Shown here: positions 18,418 through 27,137 of the stretch, in pieces
How the letters are laid out: each line of letters starts with the position of its first letter
Position numbering within the stretch: position 1 is the first letter of the stretch
NCBI GenBank assembly: GCA_934757275.1
Contig: CAKVLN010000002.1
Coordinates: 186,001 to 250,000, forward strand
Reading direction: 5' to 3'
DNA: 64,000 nt
From: an uncultured Candidatus Melainabacteria bacterium
Lineage (GTDB): Bacteria; Cyanobacteriota; Vampirovibrionia; Gastranaerophilales; Gastranaerophilaceae
Notes under the pieces: model-generated
The model's database searches: none
The model's input: the letters and a program-made list of their open reading frames with translations, nothing else
What the model was told of the DNA's origin: nothing
Position numbers and translations under genes: made by a program

Positions 18418-19474
18418 CGATATCGTCCTTTCTATGTTGTTCTATATAATCATCTAACACTTGAATAAATACAAGTTTGTATTCGTCGTTTTCTGGTCGC
18501 ATATTAACTGCGGCTCTATAAGAATAAATTGAACGTTCAATTTCATTATTCATGTAATAAACATTCGCAATTAAAACATAAATACTTGGGTCAAGTTTAT
18601 TAATTTTCAAAGCCTCTTTGTATTCTTTTTCAGCCTCTTTAAATTTCTTGATATTAGAATACAAGTTGCCTGTCAAAATATAAGCGTTTGCTTCTTTTGG
18701 ATTAATTTCAATCGCTTTTTTATAAAGCTCAATAGCGTCCTCATAATCTTTAAAATCAGATTTTGCGATTGCATAACAAATATAGGCTTTATAATTATCT
18801 CCAGGAAGAGCAATTGCTTTTTCAAAATAATCATAGCATTTTTGCTTGTTTTTTGTAACCGCAAGCGTATTTGCAATACACAGGGCAACAGTTTTATTAT
18901 CAGGCGCAAGCTTAAATACTTTGTAATAGTATTCTAAAGCTTTATTATAATCAAATAATTTAAAACAAACATTACCCAAGTCAACTAGTGCCGTTAAATT
19001 TTCTGGTTCTAGTGATAATGCCTTTTCATAATACGCTCTTGCTTCTACATAGTCTTCAAAATCGTGGTACAAAAGTGCTATCGCATTATAAATTTCTGGG
19101 TCTTGGGAATTAAAATCAAGCGTTCTATTATAATAATGCAAAGCTTTTGAGAAATTTTTAAGTTCTGCATAAGTATTGGCCATATTATAATAAACCAAAT
19201 AGTTGCTAGGGTTTACCAACATAGCTTGGTTAAAGTATTTTAAAGCTTTTTTGTATTCCTTAGAATAGAACCAAATACTGCCCAAATTCAACAATGTCTG
19301 CAAATCTTTAGGGTCAATCTCTAATAAACTTTCATAGACAGAAATAACCTTGTCATACTGATTATCCATTGCATAATATTTAGCAAGTTCATGATAATGT
19401 TCTGTGTTCTTTGGCTCCATTGCCATCTTTAGAACAGTCTTTTCTATCGCTTTATTTAATTCTTTTTTATCCAT
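18404..19474 (-). CDS. TPR-repeat protein
   Basis: A 356-residue protein made of about nine tetratricopeptide repeats from residue 20 to 340, with typical units such as LNLGSIWFYSKEYKKALKYF and YNAIALLYHDFEDYVEARAY. It has no signal peptide or membrane helix, so it is a cytoplasmic scaffold. The gene overlaps the Tic20-like gene and lies 44 bp after rsfS in the run rpiB-rsfS-TPR-Tic20-like. The partner is unknown; the overlap points to the membrane protein. Confidence 0.88.
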   Translation of the reverse strand: MDKKELNKAIEKTVLKMAMEPKNTEHYHELAKYYAMDNQYDKVISVYESLLEIDPKDLQTLLNLGSIWFYSKEYKKALKYFNQAMLVNPSNYLVYYNMANTYAELKNFSKALHYYNRTLDFNSQDPEIYNAIALLYHDFEDYVEARAYYEKALSLEPENLTALVDLGNVCFKLFDYNKALEYYYKVFKLAPDNKTVALCIANTLAVTKNKQKCYDYFEKAIALPGDNYKAYICYAIAKSDFKDYEDAIELYKKAIEINPKEANAYILTGNLYSNIKKFKEAEKEYKEALKINKLDPSIYVLIANVYYMNNEIERSIYSYRAAVNMRPENDEYKLVFIQVLDDYIEQHRKDDIVATF

Positions 19475-19518
19475 AAATTATCTAACCTTTTTAAGCTCAG
19501 CTCTTCCTTTAAGAAGTT

Positions 19519-19926
19519 TTATTTCTTGATATTTTCGTATACAGAGTATTCTACAGACTCTTCCAACCAAGTGTTACGAGGAATGCTAAATGCGTGGTTC
19601 CAGAATTTTTCTATCGCATAAGCTTCTCTTTCGTCTTGTTGAAGAATATGAACAACTACATCACCGTAATCGATTAAATTCCAGCGATTTTTCACATCGT
19701 TTTCTCTTCCGAGTGGCAATCTAGAAAAAGTTGATTTAACTTTTTCTGCCAAATTTTCTGTCAAAGCTTTTACTTGTGTGCTTGTTTGCGCTGAACAGAT
19801 TACAAAATAATCTGCAAAAGAAGAAACATTACTAATATTCAAGATTGAAATATCACTTGCAATTCTTTCTTCTAAAAATCTTGCAACTACGCAAGCAAAT
19901 TTATATGATGTAATTTCTTCTGTCAT
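19519..19926 (-). CDS. rsfS: Ribosomal silencing factor RsfS
   Basis: A 135-residue protein that binds L14 on the 50S subunit and blocks subunit joining under starvation. Family motifs SFADYFVICSAQTSTQVKAL, RWNLIDYGDVVVHI and YAIEKFW are complete. It directly abuts rpiB with no gap. In many genomes rsfS lies next to nadD or yqeK; here it is with rpiB and a TPR gene. Confidence 0.94.
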   Translation of the reverse strand: MTEEITSYKFACVVARFLEERIASDISILNISNVSSFADYFVICSAQTSTQVKALTENLAEKVKSTFSRLPLGRENDVKNRWNLIDYGDVVVHILQQDEREAYAIEKFWNHAFSIPRNTWLEESVEYSVYENIKK

Positions 19927-20352
19927 TTATATCTCCAGTTTATTAATTCTTCTTTCGTGTCTTCCACCAATAAAATCTGTATTCAACCAGATTTCAACAA
20001 TATCAAGAGCAAGTCCTGTTCCTGTAATTCTTTCACCTAAGCAAAGAATGTTTGAATCATTATGCATTCTAGTCATTCTGGCAGAAAAGGTATCTGTGCA
20101 ATGAGAGGCTCTAATACCTTTGAAACGGTTTGCAGAAATTGACATACCAATACCTGTGCCGCAAACCAGTATTGCTTTTTTGCCTGTATTTAGAACTTTT
20201 TTTGCAACCTCTTGAGCAATATCAGGGTAATCACATGACTCTTCTGTGTAACAGCCACAATCTTCTACACTATGCCCCAATTCATTCAAATATTTAATAA
20301 TTTCTTGTTTAAGTTTATAACCGCCATGGTCTGAACCAATTAATATTTCCAT
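19927..20352 (-). CDS. rpiB: Ribose-5-phosphate isomerase B
   Basis: A 141-residue sugar isomerase that interconverts ribose-5-phosphate and ribulose-5-phosphate. The N-terminal GSDHGGYKLK binds phosphate, LVCGTGIGMSISANR holds the catalytic Cys, and NILCLGERITG is conserved. Length is typical. It heads the four-gene reverse-strand operon with rsfS. Confidence 0.96.
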   Translation of the reverse strand: MEILIGSDHGGYKLKQEIIKYLNELGHSVEDCGCYTEESCDYPDIAQEVAKKVLNTGKKAILVCGTGIGMSISANRFKGIRASHCTDTFSARMTRMHNDSNILCLGERITGTGLALDIVEIWLNTDFIGGRHERRINKLEI

Positions 20353-20477
20353 AAAATTCCTCTTTTAATGATATTGAACAATACCTAAAAATGAATTGTC
20401 ATTACTATTTATTATTAAATTGTAACATTTTTGAAATAATTAAGCAATAATTTATATTTTTCATTTTTAATAGAGGT

Positions 20478-21251
20478 ATGATAGGTCGTTTAAACAGTGT
20501 GAATATTTCTTTTCGTGCTTCTATTACTGATAAAGACATTGACAAGTTTGAAAGCACTAAGCAACATTTTAGTGATTGCTATTTAATGACGACCTTAGAA
20601 ACGCTTTCTCACACAAAAAACGGACGAAAAGTCATCAAAGACCACATTAAATACGATGACAGAAATCCCAAATTGATTAATTGCTATTTATACGCACCAA
20701 ACGACAATGTAGAAAAATACACTATTCCAACTAACGCAGTCGTAAAAGGCTACGAGAAACTTTATCGATTACAAGATAACGAAATTATTAGAAGCATGGA
20801 CGTTTCTGTTGCAAAATACGAGAATAAGCACAAGGCAAAGCCTTGGGTATGCAGATTCACTGATAAATTTAAAGATTATGCGTTTGAGAACAACTTACCT
20901 TCACATTTTATGAAGATTTTTACAGGCGTTGAACCTCGTGTTATTGCAGAACAAGATTTTAATTTTGATTTGAATGGTTACCGTGACGAGGTTATGAACT
21001 TATTTGAGAAAATGGAAAAAGAGAAAAATCATAGTTTTGTGATTGGTACTGGCGTAAAAATGCTTGATGGCAGAACTTGGCATGTGTATATTTTAGAAGA
21101 TGTTGATTTAAAAAATGGCACGATTACAGTTAAAGAAAAGCGTGGCAACAAACCTCGTGTTATGAGCATTGATTCCGCTCTAAATACGTTTAAATTTATT
21201 GTCGGGTATTTTGATAGTGACCTTAAAGGTGCGAAAAAGGTTGAAGATTGA
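20478..21251 (+). CDS. Calpain-like cysteine protease domain protein
   Basis: A 257-residue protein with no signal peptide. Residues 29-44 (QHFSDCYLMTTLETLS) match the calpain/papain active site, with Gln29 for the oxyanion hole and Cys34 as nucleophile. Later GRTWHVYILEDVD places His202, and KRGNKP supplies a candidate Asn224 in the right order. Calpain-type folds of this size are known in bacteria, but I cannot name the family. The N-terminus has an NISFRAS stretch similar to that in two other accessory proteins here. It stands alone, with repeats downstream. Proteolysis is inferred from the triad only. Confidence 0.6.
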   Translation: MIGRLNSVNISFRASITDKDIDKFESTKQHFSDCYLMTTLETLSHTKNGRKVIKDHIKYDDRNPKLINCYLYAPNDNVEKYTIPTNAVVKGYEKLYRLQDNEIIRSMDVSVAKYENKHKAKPWVCRFTDKFKDYAFENNLPSHFMKIFTGVEPRVIAEQDFNFDLNGYRDEVMNLFEKMEKEKNHSFVIGTGVKMLDGRTWHVYILEDVDLKNGTITVKEKRGNKPRVMSIDSALNTFKFIVGYFDSDLKGAKKVED

Positions 21252-21294
21252 TGCTAATTTCCAACCTCTTTCACACCTTTGGCATAATTTAATA

Positions 21295-21600
21295 GAGTTC
21301 TTACTTTTTTCTTTTTTGTTGCAAAATAAAAAGAAAAAAGTAAGCAAAAAAAGAAAAACTACGCAATAGTTTCCTACGCTCTTACGAGCGTGGATTAAAT
21401 GGATAAACTAGCAGGCAGAGCCTGCACTTTTGCGTTCGCTATCGTATGCTGACGCATACACGCTCACGGCGCATAGTTATTCAATCAACGTAATCAATAT
21501 TCGTTTAATCTAAAGTTGATAAAACCCTCTCCCGCCTTCGGCACCCTCCCCACGTTAAATAATAAAAGGGGAGGGAACTAAAGACGCTCACTGTTAAAAA
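21295..21600. repeat. Cluster of hairpins and repeat modules
   Basis: The gap before leuS contains an imperfect inverted repeat of TTACTTTTTTCTTTTT with AAAAGAAAAAAGTAA (21300-21345), a CCTACGCTC/GAGCGTGG hairpin (about 21382-21402), a GCAGGCAGAGCCTGC hairpin (21411-21425), a CGTATGCTGACGCATACACG stretch, and a copy of the ccctctcccgccttcgg module. No open frame is credible. Confidence 0.65.
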
Positions 21601-21666
21601 AGATAATAATTGTAAAAAAATGCTATTTTATGTTAAAATAAATACATTAAGTTTAGGGAGGAATAA

Positions 21667-24159
21667 ATGAAAGAGGCATATTTTCCACAAGAAATAGAAA
21701 AAAGATGGCAGGAAAATTGGGAAAAGAACAATGTTTTCCATACTCCAAATGATAGCAAAAAGCCTAAATATTTTGCATTATCAATGTTTCCGTATCCGTC
21801 TGGAAAACTTCACATGGGACACGTTAGAAACTACACAATTACAGACGTAATTGCAAGATTCAAAAAAATGCAGGGCTTTAACGTACTTCACCCAATGGGT
21901 TGGGATAGTTTTGGTTTACCAGCAGAAAATGCAGCGATGAAACACGGTGCCGACCCTGCAAAATGGACTGACGAAAATATTGCCTACATGACTAAGCAAC
22001 TTAAAATGCTTGGGCTTTCTTACGACTGGCAAAGAGAAGTTACAACCTGCAAACCAGATTACTATAAATGGACTCAATGGCTATTTATTCAGCTTTACAA
22101 AAAAGGTCTAGCTTACAAAAAAGAAGCTGCAGTTAACTGGTGCGACAAATGCGGAACAGTTCTTGCTAACGAACAAGTTATTGATGGCAAATGCTGGAGA
22201 TGCGATAGCGTTGTAGAGAAGAAATATCTTTCTCAATGGTTCTTTAAAATCACTGATTACGCAGAAAGACTACTTGAAGATTTAGACAAACTTCCAGGTT
22301 GGGGCGATAACGTTAAAACTATGCAAGCTAACTGGATTGGCAAATCTCAAGGTGCTATCTTTAGATTTAAAGTTAAGGAAATCGAAGGTTTGGAAGTTCC
22401 TGTTTACACAACAAGACCAGACACCGTTCATGGTATAACTTACCTTGTGGTAGCTCCTGAATACAAGGATATCGAAAAATTAACGACTCCTGAAAACAAG
22501 GAAAAAGTTGAAGCATACAGAGCTAACGCTAGAAAAATGACAGAAATCGAACGTCTTTCTACAGACAGAGTTAAAACAGGTGTTCCTCTTGGTACACACT
22601 GCATTAACCCATTCACTGGCGAAGAATTTCCACTTTGGACAGCTGATTATGCTCTTGTTGAATATGGTACTGGTGCAGTTATGGCAGTTCCAACACACGA
22701 TACAAGAGATTTCGATTTCGCAAAAAAATACAATCTACCAATGAAGGTTGTTATTGCACCAGAAGGCAAAGAAGGCTCTATTAATGGCAACGAATTGACA
22801 GAAGCATTCACAGAAGAAGGTATTTTAGTTAATTCAAACGAATTTGATGGAATGAAGAATACCGAGGCTAAAAAAGCAATTACGCAAAAAGCAGTAGATA
22901 ACGGCTTTGGTGAATTTAAAACTCAATACAGATTGAGAGATTGGTTAATTTCTCGTCAAAGATATTGGGGCGCACCAATTCCAATGGTTTATTGCGACAA
23001 ATGCGGTATCGTTCCAGAAAAAGAAGAAAATTTACCAGTAATGTTACCTACTGATGTAGATTTTTCAGTTGTTGGAAAATCACCAATCACAACTTCTAAA
23101 ACATTTGCTGAAACAACTTGCCCAGTTTGTGGTGGCAAGGCTAGACGTGAAATGGATACAATGGACACATTTGTATGCTCAAGCTGGTACTATTTGAGAT
23201 ATTCAGACCCTAAAAACTCTGAATTGCCATTCTCTAAAGAACTTGTTGACCATTGGTTACCAGTAGACCAGTATGTTGGTGGTATTGAGCACGCAATCTT
23301 GCACTTATTGTACTCAAGATTCTTCACAAAAGCACTTAAAGACTTGGGGCTATTAAGCTTTGACGAACCATTTAAGAACTTGTTAACACAAGGTATGGTG
23401 CTTAAAGATGGTTCTAAAATGTCTAAATCAAAAGGTAACACAGTAGACCCAGACGAAATATTTGAAAACTACGGAGCAGATACTGCAAGATTATTTATTC
23501 TTTCAGATTCACCTCCAGCGAGAGATTTTGACTGGTCAGATGCTGGCGTAGAAGGCTGTTACAAATTCTTGAACAGAGTTTGGAGATTAGTAAGTGACAA
23601 TCAAAACGATTTAACCAAAGATTATAAACTTACTTTCCCGCTAACAAGAGAAAATGACGACCTTGTAAGAACTGTTCACATTGCAATGAAAGGAATTACT
23701 AATGACATTGCGAATGACTTCCAATTCAACACCGTAATTTCTAAATACAGAGAACTTACAAACACAATTTATGATTGGCGCAACAAGAAGTCTGACTTAA
23801 ACGATGAAGACAAGAATGTATTAAGCTTTGCAATAATTTCGTTAATCAAGCTTATGGCACCAGTTACTGTTCACATGTCAGAAGAAATCTGGCATGATTT
23901 GGGCGGAGAAGGTTCTATACACGAAGAAAAATGGTGTGAATGGGACGAAAACTTAGCCAAAGCAAGCAAAATCACTCTTGTTGTTCAAATTAACGGCAAA
24001 GTTAAAGACAAAATTGAAGCCGATGAAGGCTTGAACAACGACGAATTACAAGCCTTAGCACTTTCAAGCGACAGAGTAAAAGAACTTACTGCTGGCAAAG
24101 AAATTGTTAAAGTGATTGTTGTTCCGAAAAAACTTGTTAACATTGTTGTTAAAGGTTAG
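21667..24159 (+). CDS. leuS: Leucyl-tRNA synthetase
   Basis: An 830-residue class I aminoacyl-tRNA synthetase charging tRNA-Leu. The HIGH-type motif is HMGH (residues 49-52), KMSKS is at about 584, and the editing domain with the TTRPDTVHG motif is complete. Zinc-binding cysteines (CDKCGTVL, CDKCGIV) are present. Length is typical of bacterial LeuRS. GGGAGG lies 6 nt before the ATG. A strong terminator follows. Confidence 0.98.
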   Translation: MKEAYFPQEIEKRWQENWEKNNVFHTPNDSKKPKYFALSMFPYPSGKLHMGHVRNYTITDVIARFKKMQGFNVLHPMGWDSFGLPAENAAMKHGADPAKWTDENIAYMTKQLKMLGLSYDWQREVTTCKPDYYKWTQWLFIQLYKKGLAYKKEAAVNWCDKCGTVLANEQVIDGKCWRCDSVVEKKYLSQWFFKITDYAERLLEDLDKLPGWGDNVKTMQANWIGKSQGAIFRFKVKEIEGLEVPVYTTRPDTVHGITYLVVAPEYKDIEKLTTPENKEKVEAYRANARKMTEIERLSTDRVKTGVPLGTHCINPFTGEEFPLWTADYALVEYGTGAVMAVPTHDTRDFDFAKKYNLPMKVVIAPEGKEGSINGNELTEAFTEEGILVNSNEFDGMKNTEAKKAITQKAVDNGFGEFKTQYRLRDWLISRQRYWGAPIPMVYCDKCGIVPEKEENLPVMLPTDVDFSVVGKSPITTSKTFAETTCPVCGGKARREMDTMDTFVCSSWYYLRYSDPKNSELPFSKELVDHWLPVDQYVGGIEHAILHLLYSRFFTKALKDLGLLSFDEPFKNLLTQGMVLKDGSKMSKSKGNTVDPDEIFENYGADTARLFILSDSPPARDFDWSDAGVEGCYKFLNRVWRLVSDNQNDLTKDYKLTFPLTRENDDLVRTVHIAMKGITNDIANDFQFNTVISKYRELTNTIYDWRNKKSDLNDEDKNVLSFAIISLIKLMAPVTVHMSEEIWHDLGGEGSIHEEKWCEWDENLAKASKITLVVQINGKVKDKIEADEGLNNDELQALALSSDRVKELTAGKEIVKVIVVPKKLVNIVVKG

Positions 24160-24177
24160 AAAATAAAGAAATACAAG

Positions 24178-24207
24178 AAACGGCGGAGCTTTAGCTCCGC
24201 CGTTTTT
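24178..24207 (+). terminator. Intrinsic terminator after leuS
   Basis: A GC-rich 12-bp stem, AAACGGCGGAGC with its complement around a TTTA loop, ends in a T run. Confidence 0.92.
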
Positions 24208-24223
24208 ATGTTAATATTAAACT

Positions 24224-24649
24224 ATGAACAATTTTAAATCATTCTTTGAACAAGCAGTAAATATTGCGAATGATATTTGTAAAATATATCCTAATAATAA
24301 AATTACAACTCAATTAATTGATGAATACAGTAATACAAAAAGCACTTATAGTTTGGGAGATTTACCACAAAATATACAGTTGCTACTTAATTCTTACACG
24401 AGCGAACTAAAAATTTCACTAACTAATCTTGTCAAAAACATTGCAAAACACCCTGAAATTGACATAAATACAATAGAAAACACACTAGAATTAATAAAAA
24501 AGGCAAAAAACGTTAAACTTACCAATGATAAAGTAATAATAGAATTATTTGAAAACAATAATTACTATCAAATTGTTATAAAAACAACAAAGAATAAAAC
24601 TGAAAACTTTTTACTTTCAGTACATAAATCAAATCATAAAAAAAGATAG
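24224..24649 (+). CDS. Hypothetical protein, 141 aa
   Basis: I do not recognise this family. The protein is Asn/Lys-rich, lacks a signal peptide or membrane helix, and is mostly helical until about residue 100, then has a beta-like stretch (YYQIVIKTTKNKTENFLLSV). There is no Shine-Dalgarno site, and a -10-like TATGTTAATAT ends 6 nt before the ATG, suggesting a leaderless message. Its last codons overlap the terminator of the small RNA encoded on the other strand. Confidence 0.65.
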   Translation: MNNFKSFFEQAVNIANDICKIYPNNKITTQLIDEYSNTKSTYSLGDLPQNIQLLLNSYTSELKISLTNLVKNIAKHPEIDINTIENTLELIKKAKNVKLTNDKVIIELFENNNYYQIVIKTTKNKTENFLLSVHKSNHKKR

Positions 24650-24724
24650 TTTGCTTTATGAGGACTCCCGCACCCCTCTGTGACCAAATGGCTCGGTAGG
24701 GAGATTTACCGTAATCAAACTATC
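24638..24724 (-). ncRNA. Unidentified small structured RNA, about 85 nt
   Basis: A consensus promoter, a transcript closed by a long stem, and a terminator line up exactly. The RNA begins GATAGTTTG at the predicted +1 and ends CAAACTATC, giving a perfect 9-bp closing stem, followed by seven T. Inside, GGTA and TACC could pair around AATCTCCC, and that CTCCC is complementary to a later GGGAG, so a pseudoknot or alternative fold is possible. No open frame with a ribosome site is visible. It lacks the conserved GGAAG tetraloop region of SRP RNA and matches no riboswitch that I recognise. It lies in the gap between a MarR gene and a convergent hypothetical gene. Confidence 0.72.
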
Positions 24725-24731
24725 TACATTT

Positions 24732-24760
24732 ATTATAACGTATTATTATAGATATTTCAA
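24732..24760 (-). promoter_or_regulatory. Sigma-70 promoter of the small RNA
   Basis: On the minus strand TTGAAA, a 17-bp spacer and TATAAT are followed by 7 bp and a G at 24724. It is one of the best housekeeping promoter matches in the window and it begins directly after the MarR stop codon. Confidence 0.8.
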
Positions 24761-24764
24761 CACT

Positions 24765-25232
24765 CTAATCAAAAGTTACCTTTTCGCCTTCGGTGATAAT
24801 TTCTTTAATTTCATCAAGATAACTAATCAACTTTTTTTCTTTTCCATCGAAAAACTTTGTCATGTTCTCAAAATTATTATCTAATTCTTTACATATTTTT
24901 TCATAGATACGATTTCCCTCGTCTGTCAAAGAGGTCTTTCGCACCTGACGTCCATTTTTTGTTTCATTTGAACGCAAAATTAAACCTTTTTCTTCTAAAG
25001 AATTTAGCATTTGAGTAATATGAGCACGTCCCTTAAACAAAAGCCTAGCAATTTCTATTTGTGAGATTTCAGGACTACGTACAATCGTATCCATCACACA
25101 AAACTCGCCCTGCGTTACGCCAATATTGGCAAATTTTCTCTTAAAAATCTGTGTAAAATGTCTTTCGCAAATCTTCGCAGTACATTCTATCTTAAAAAGT
25201 GGACTATCCACATAATGATACTTTATCCCCAT
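24765..25232 (-). CDS. MarR-family transcriptional regulator
   Basis: A 155-residue winged-helix repressor-type protein. The helix-turn-helix and wing cover about residues 50-105 (EISQIEIARLLFKGRAHITQMLNSLEEKGLILR, then NGRQVRKTSLTDEG), flanked by dimerisation helices. It lies downstream of the iron alcohol dehydrogenase gene but is separated from it by a terminator. Its target is not visible; the adjacent dehydrogenase is a candidate. Two Cys near the N-terminus (ECTAKICERH) could sense oxidants. Confidence 0.9.
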   Translation of the reverse strand: MGIKYHYVDSPLFKIECTAKICERHFTQIFKRKFANIGVTQGEFCVMDTIVRSPEISQIEIARLLFKGRAHITQMLNSLEEKGLILRSNETKNGRQVRKTSLTDEGNRIYEKICKELDNNFENMTKFFDGKEKKLISYLDEIKEIITEGEKVTFD

Positions 25233-25260
25233 AAATCAATTATACAACAAAAATATATAA

Positions 25261-25294
25261 TAAAAAAATGAGCGTCACTTTCCAAGTGACGCTC
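25261..25294 (-). terminator. Intrinsic terminator after the alcohol dehydrogenase
   Basis: On the minus strand GAGCGTCACTT, a GGA loop, the exact complement, then a T run. Confidence 0.92.
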
Positions 25295-25314
25295 TAGTAT
25301 TAAAAAAAAGAAAA

Positions 25315-26502
25315 TTATAATGAATTTCTATAAATTTCTTCAACCGCTTCTTTTGTAGCCTTAGTAGGCGCAATTGCCAAAAGTCCATCTAAAGAAGGTG
25401 TTGTAAATGCCAAATTAACAAGATTTGGAACATCAGCTTCTGAGAAACCTTCATCTTTCAATTTATTTGGAACGCCTACTGATTTTAACCATTCGTAAAC
25501 GCCATTTGCTGCCTCATCTGCGTTTTCTATTTTGCCAACAACTGGTTCAAGAATATATTTCAAAGTTTCAGCTTTTGCTGCGAAAATATTTTTAACAACC
25601 GCTGGAAGTAGCATTGCCAAACCTAGACCGTGTGACAAATCGTGTTTTACTGCACTCAATGGGTGTTCTAGAGCATGAGTGTAATGTAATAGACCGTTAT
25701 CAAAACATACACCACCCATCATTGCAGCATAAGCCAAGAAATATCTTGCTTCCAAATCTTCTGGATTTTCGATAGCTTTTGGTAAGTATTTTGAAACCAA
25801 AGTAACAACTTCTCTTGCTAAAGTGATTGCATAAGGTGAGGCAACAGTTGATGTAGCAGCTTCAATAACGTGGTTTACTGCGTCAATAGACACAAATCTT
25901 GTTTGTTTTGGTGACAATTTAACCATCAAAGCAGGGTCATCGATTGCATAAGTTGGATAAATGCAATCATAAGCAATCGCTGGTTTGTAATCTTTTTCTG
26001 GAATTGTAACTACTGCAAATCTGTTAGTTTCTGTACCAGTACCGTGAGTTAAGTTAATAGCAACAATAGGTGCTGCAACTTCTGGAGTGAAAGTAAATTC
26101 GTAAATATCGTTTGCAGTTTTATCTGGATATTTAAGCAAAATTGCTACTGATTTACCAGCATCTGTTGGAGAACCACCACCAATTGCAATTACTGCTTTT
26201 GCGCCAAAATCTTTTGCAAGTTTAGCTGCTTCATTTACGGCAGTAGATGTTGGGTTTGGTGTAACACCATCATAGTTAATATATTCAATACCGTTTTCTT
26301 GTAAAGCTTTTTCTACAACTGCCCATGCACCAGTTGCTTTATATGCGTTTTTACCGCTCATAACAATAACTTTATCTAATTTTTTTGATTTAAAATCTTT
26401 TGCGATATCGTTGATTTTGTTAATTGCACCGCAACCAAAAAATACAGAAGTTCTTGTTCTAATTTCACGCACTTCATGAATATTAATATCTTTTTCCCAC
26501 AT
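25315..26502 (-). CDS. Iron-containing alcohol dehydrogenase
   Basis: A 395-residue NAD(P)-dependent dehydrogenase of the Fe-ADH family. IGGGSPTDAGKS binds the cofactor, and metal ligands are expected from the DAVNHVIEA and HALEHPL segments and the following HDLSHGLGLAM. The THGTGTETN motif is conserved. It probably reduces aldehydes in fermentation, though butanol, propanediol and other substrates cannot be told apart by sequence alone. AAAGGAG precedes the ATG. Confidence 0.93.
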   Translation of the reverse strand: MWEKDINIHEVREIRTRTSVFFGCGAINKINDIAKDFKSKKLDKVIVMSGKNAYKATGAWAVVEKALQENGIEYINYDGVTPNPTSTAVNEAAKLAKDFGAKAVIAIGGGSPTDAGKSVAILLKYPDKTANDIYEFTFTPEVAAPIVAINLTHGTGTETNRFAVVTIPEKDYKPAIAYDCIYPTYAIDDPALMVKLSPKQTRFVSIDAVNHVIEAATSTVASPYAITLAREVVTLVSKYLPKAIENPEDLEARYFLAYAAMMGGVCFDNGLLHYTHALEHPLSAVKHDLSHGLGLAMLLPAVVKNIFAAKAETLKYILEPVVGKIENADEAANGVYEWLKSVGVPNKLKDEGFSEADVPNLVNLAFTTPSLDGLLAIAPTKATKEAVEEIYRNSL

Positions 26503-26640
26503 AAAGATTCTCCTTTCTTTAACACTACAAGATAATTATAGCCTATTAAATTAAAATGTAAAGTTTTATTAATTTTCGTAACAATAATGGCTGAAATATA
26601 ACAATATTGTAAAGTTTAGATAAAAAAGTGTTGTTACCCC

Positions 26641-26668
26641 TTGCAAAATTTAGCACAAAGTGTATAAT
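26641..26668 (+). promoter_or_regulatory. Sigma-70 promoter of the HU gene
   Basis: TTGCAA, 16 bp, TATAAT. Transcription should begin near 26675, giving a leader of about 64 nt before the HU start at 26739. Confidence 0.75.
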
Positions 26669-26738
26669 AGGGTATATGAAATGTGCAGAACCTAGTGTTC
26701 AAGCGCATAAGAGAGTAAGAGTGTATAGGAGATTTATC

Positions 26739-27011
26739 ATGAACAAAGAAGAATTAGTAAAAGAAATTGCTAAAAAGACTAAACTTTCACAAAAAGTTTC
26801 TTCAGATGTACTTTCTGCTACATTAGAAATTATCCAAAAGACTGTTGCTAAAGGCAAAAAAGTTACTTTAGTTGGTTTTGGTACTTGGGAAGCTCGTAAG
26901 AGAGCTGCTAGAACTGGCAGAAACCCTCAAACTGGTAAAGAATTGAAGATTGCTGCAAAAACAGTACCAGCATTCTCAGCTGGTAAGAGCTTCAAAGAAC
27001 TTGTAAAATAG
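26739..27011 (+). CDS. hup: DNA-binding protein HU
   Basis: A 90-residue nucleoid protein. The start MNKEELVKEIAKK is preceded by ATAGGAG. The DNA-binding arm contains GRNPQTGKELKI, and VTLVGFGTWEARKR is the family core. An upstream in-frame TTG would add 37 residues lacking similarity to HU and would overlap the promoter, so it is rejected. It is a single-gene transcript with its own promoter and terminator. Confidence 0.97.
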   Translation: MNKEELVKEIAKKTKLSQKVSSDVLSATLEIIQKTVAKGKKVTLVGFGTWEARKRAARTGRNPQTGKELKIAAKTVPAFSAGKSFKELVK

Positions 27012-27030
27012 TTTCTTTTTAGAGTTTTTA

Positions 27031-27073
27031 GTAAGGGCGAATTTCTTTCAGAAATTCGCCCTTACTGTTTTTC
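27031..27073 (+). terminator. Intrinsic terminator after HU
   Basis: A perfect 17-bp stem (AGTAAGGGCGAATTTCT and its complement) with a TTC loop is followed by GTTTTT. Confidence 0.9.
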
Positions 27074-27137
27074 TAAGCAAAATTCTTTTTATTTACATCT
27101 AAATCTTTATTTGATACTATTAGATGGGGGATTATTT

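Noticed and set aside
24638-24724. SRP RNA (4.5S) identity for the small RNA
   Set aside because: The length and a CTCCC stretch are suggestive, but the conserved GGAAG tetraloop region and its flanking internal loop are missing.
26628-26738. N-terminal extension of HU
   Set aside because: It covers the promoter and has no similarity to HU.
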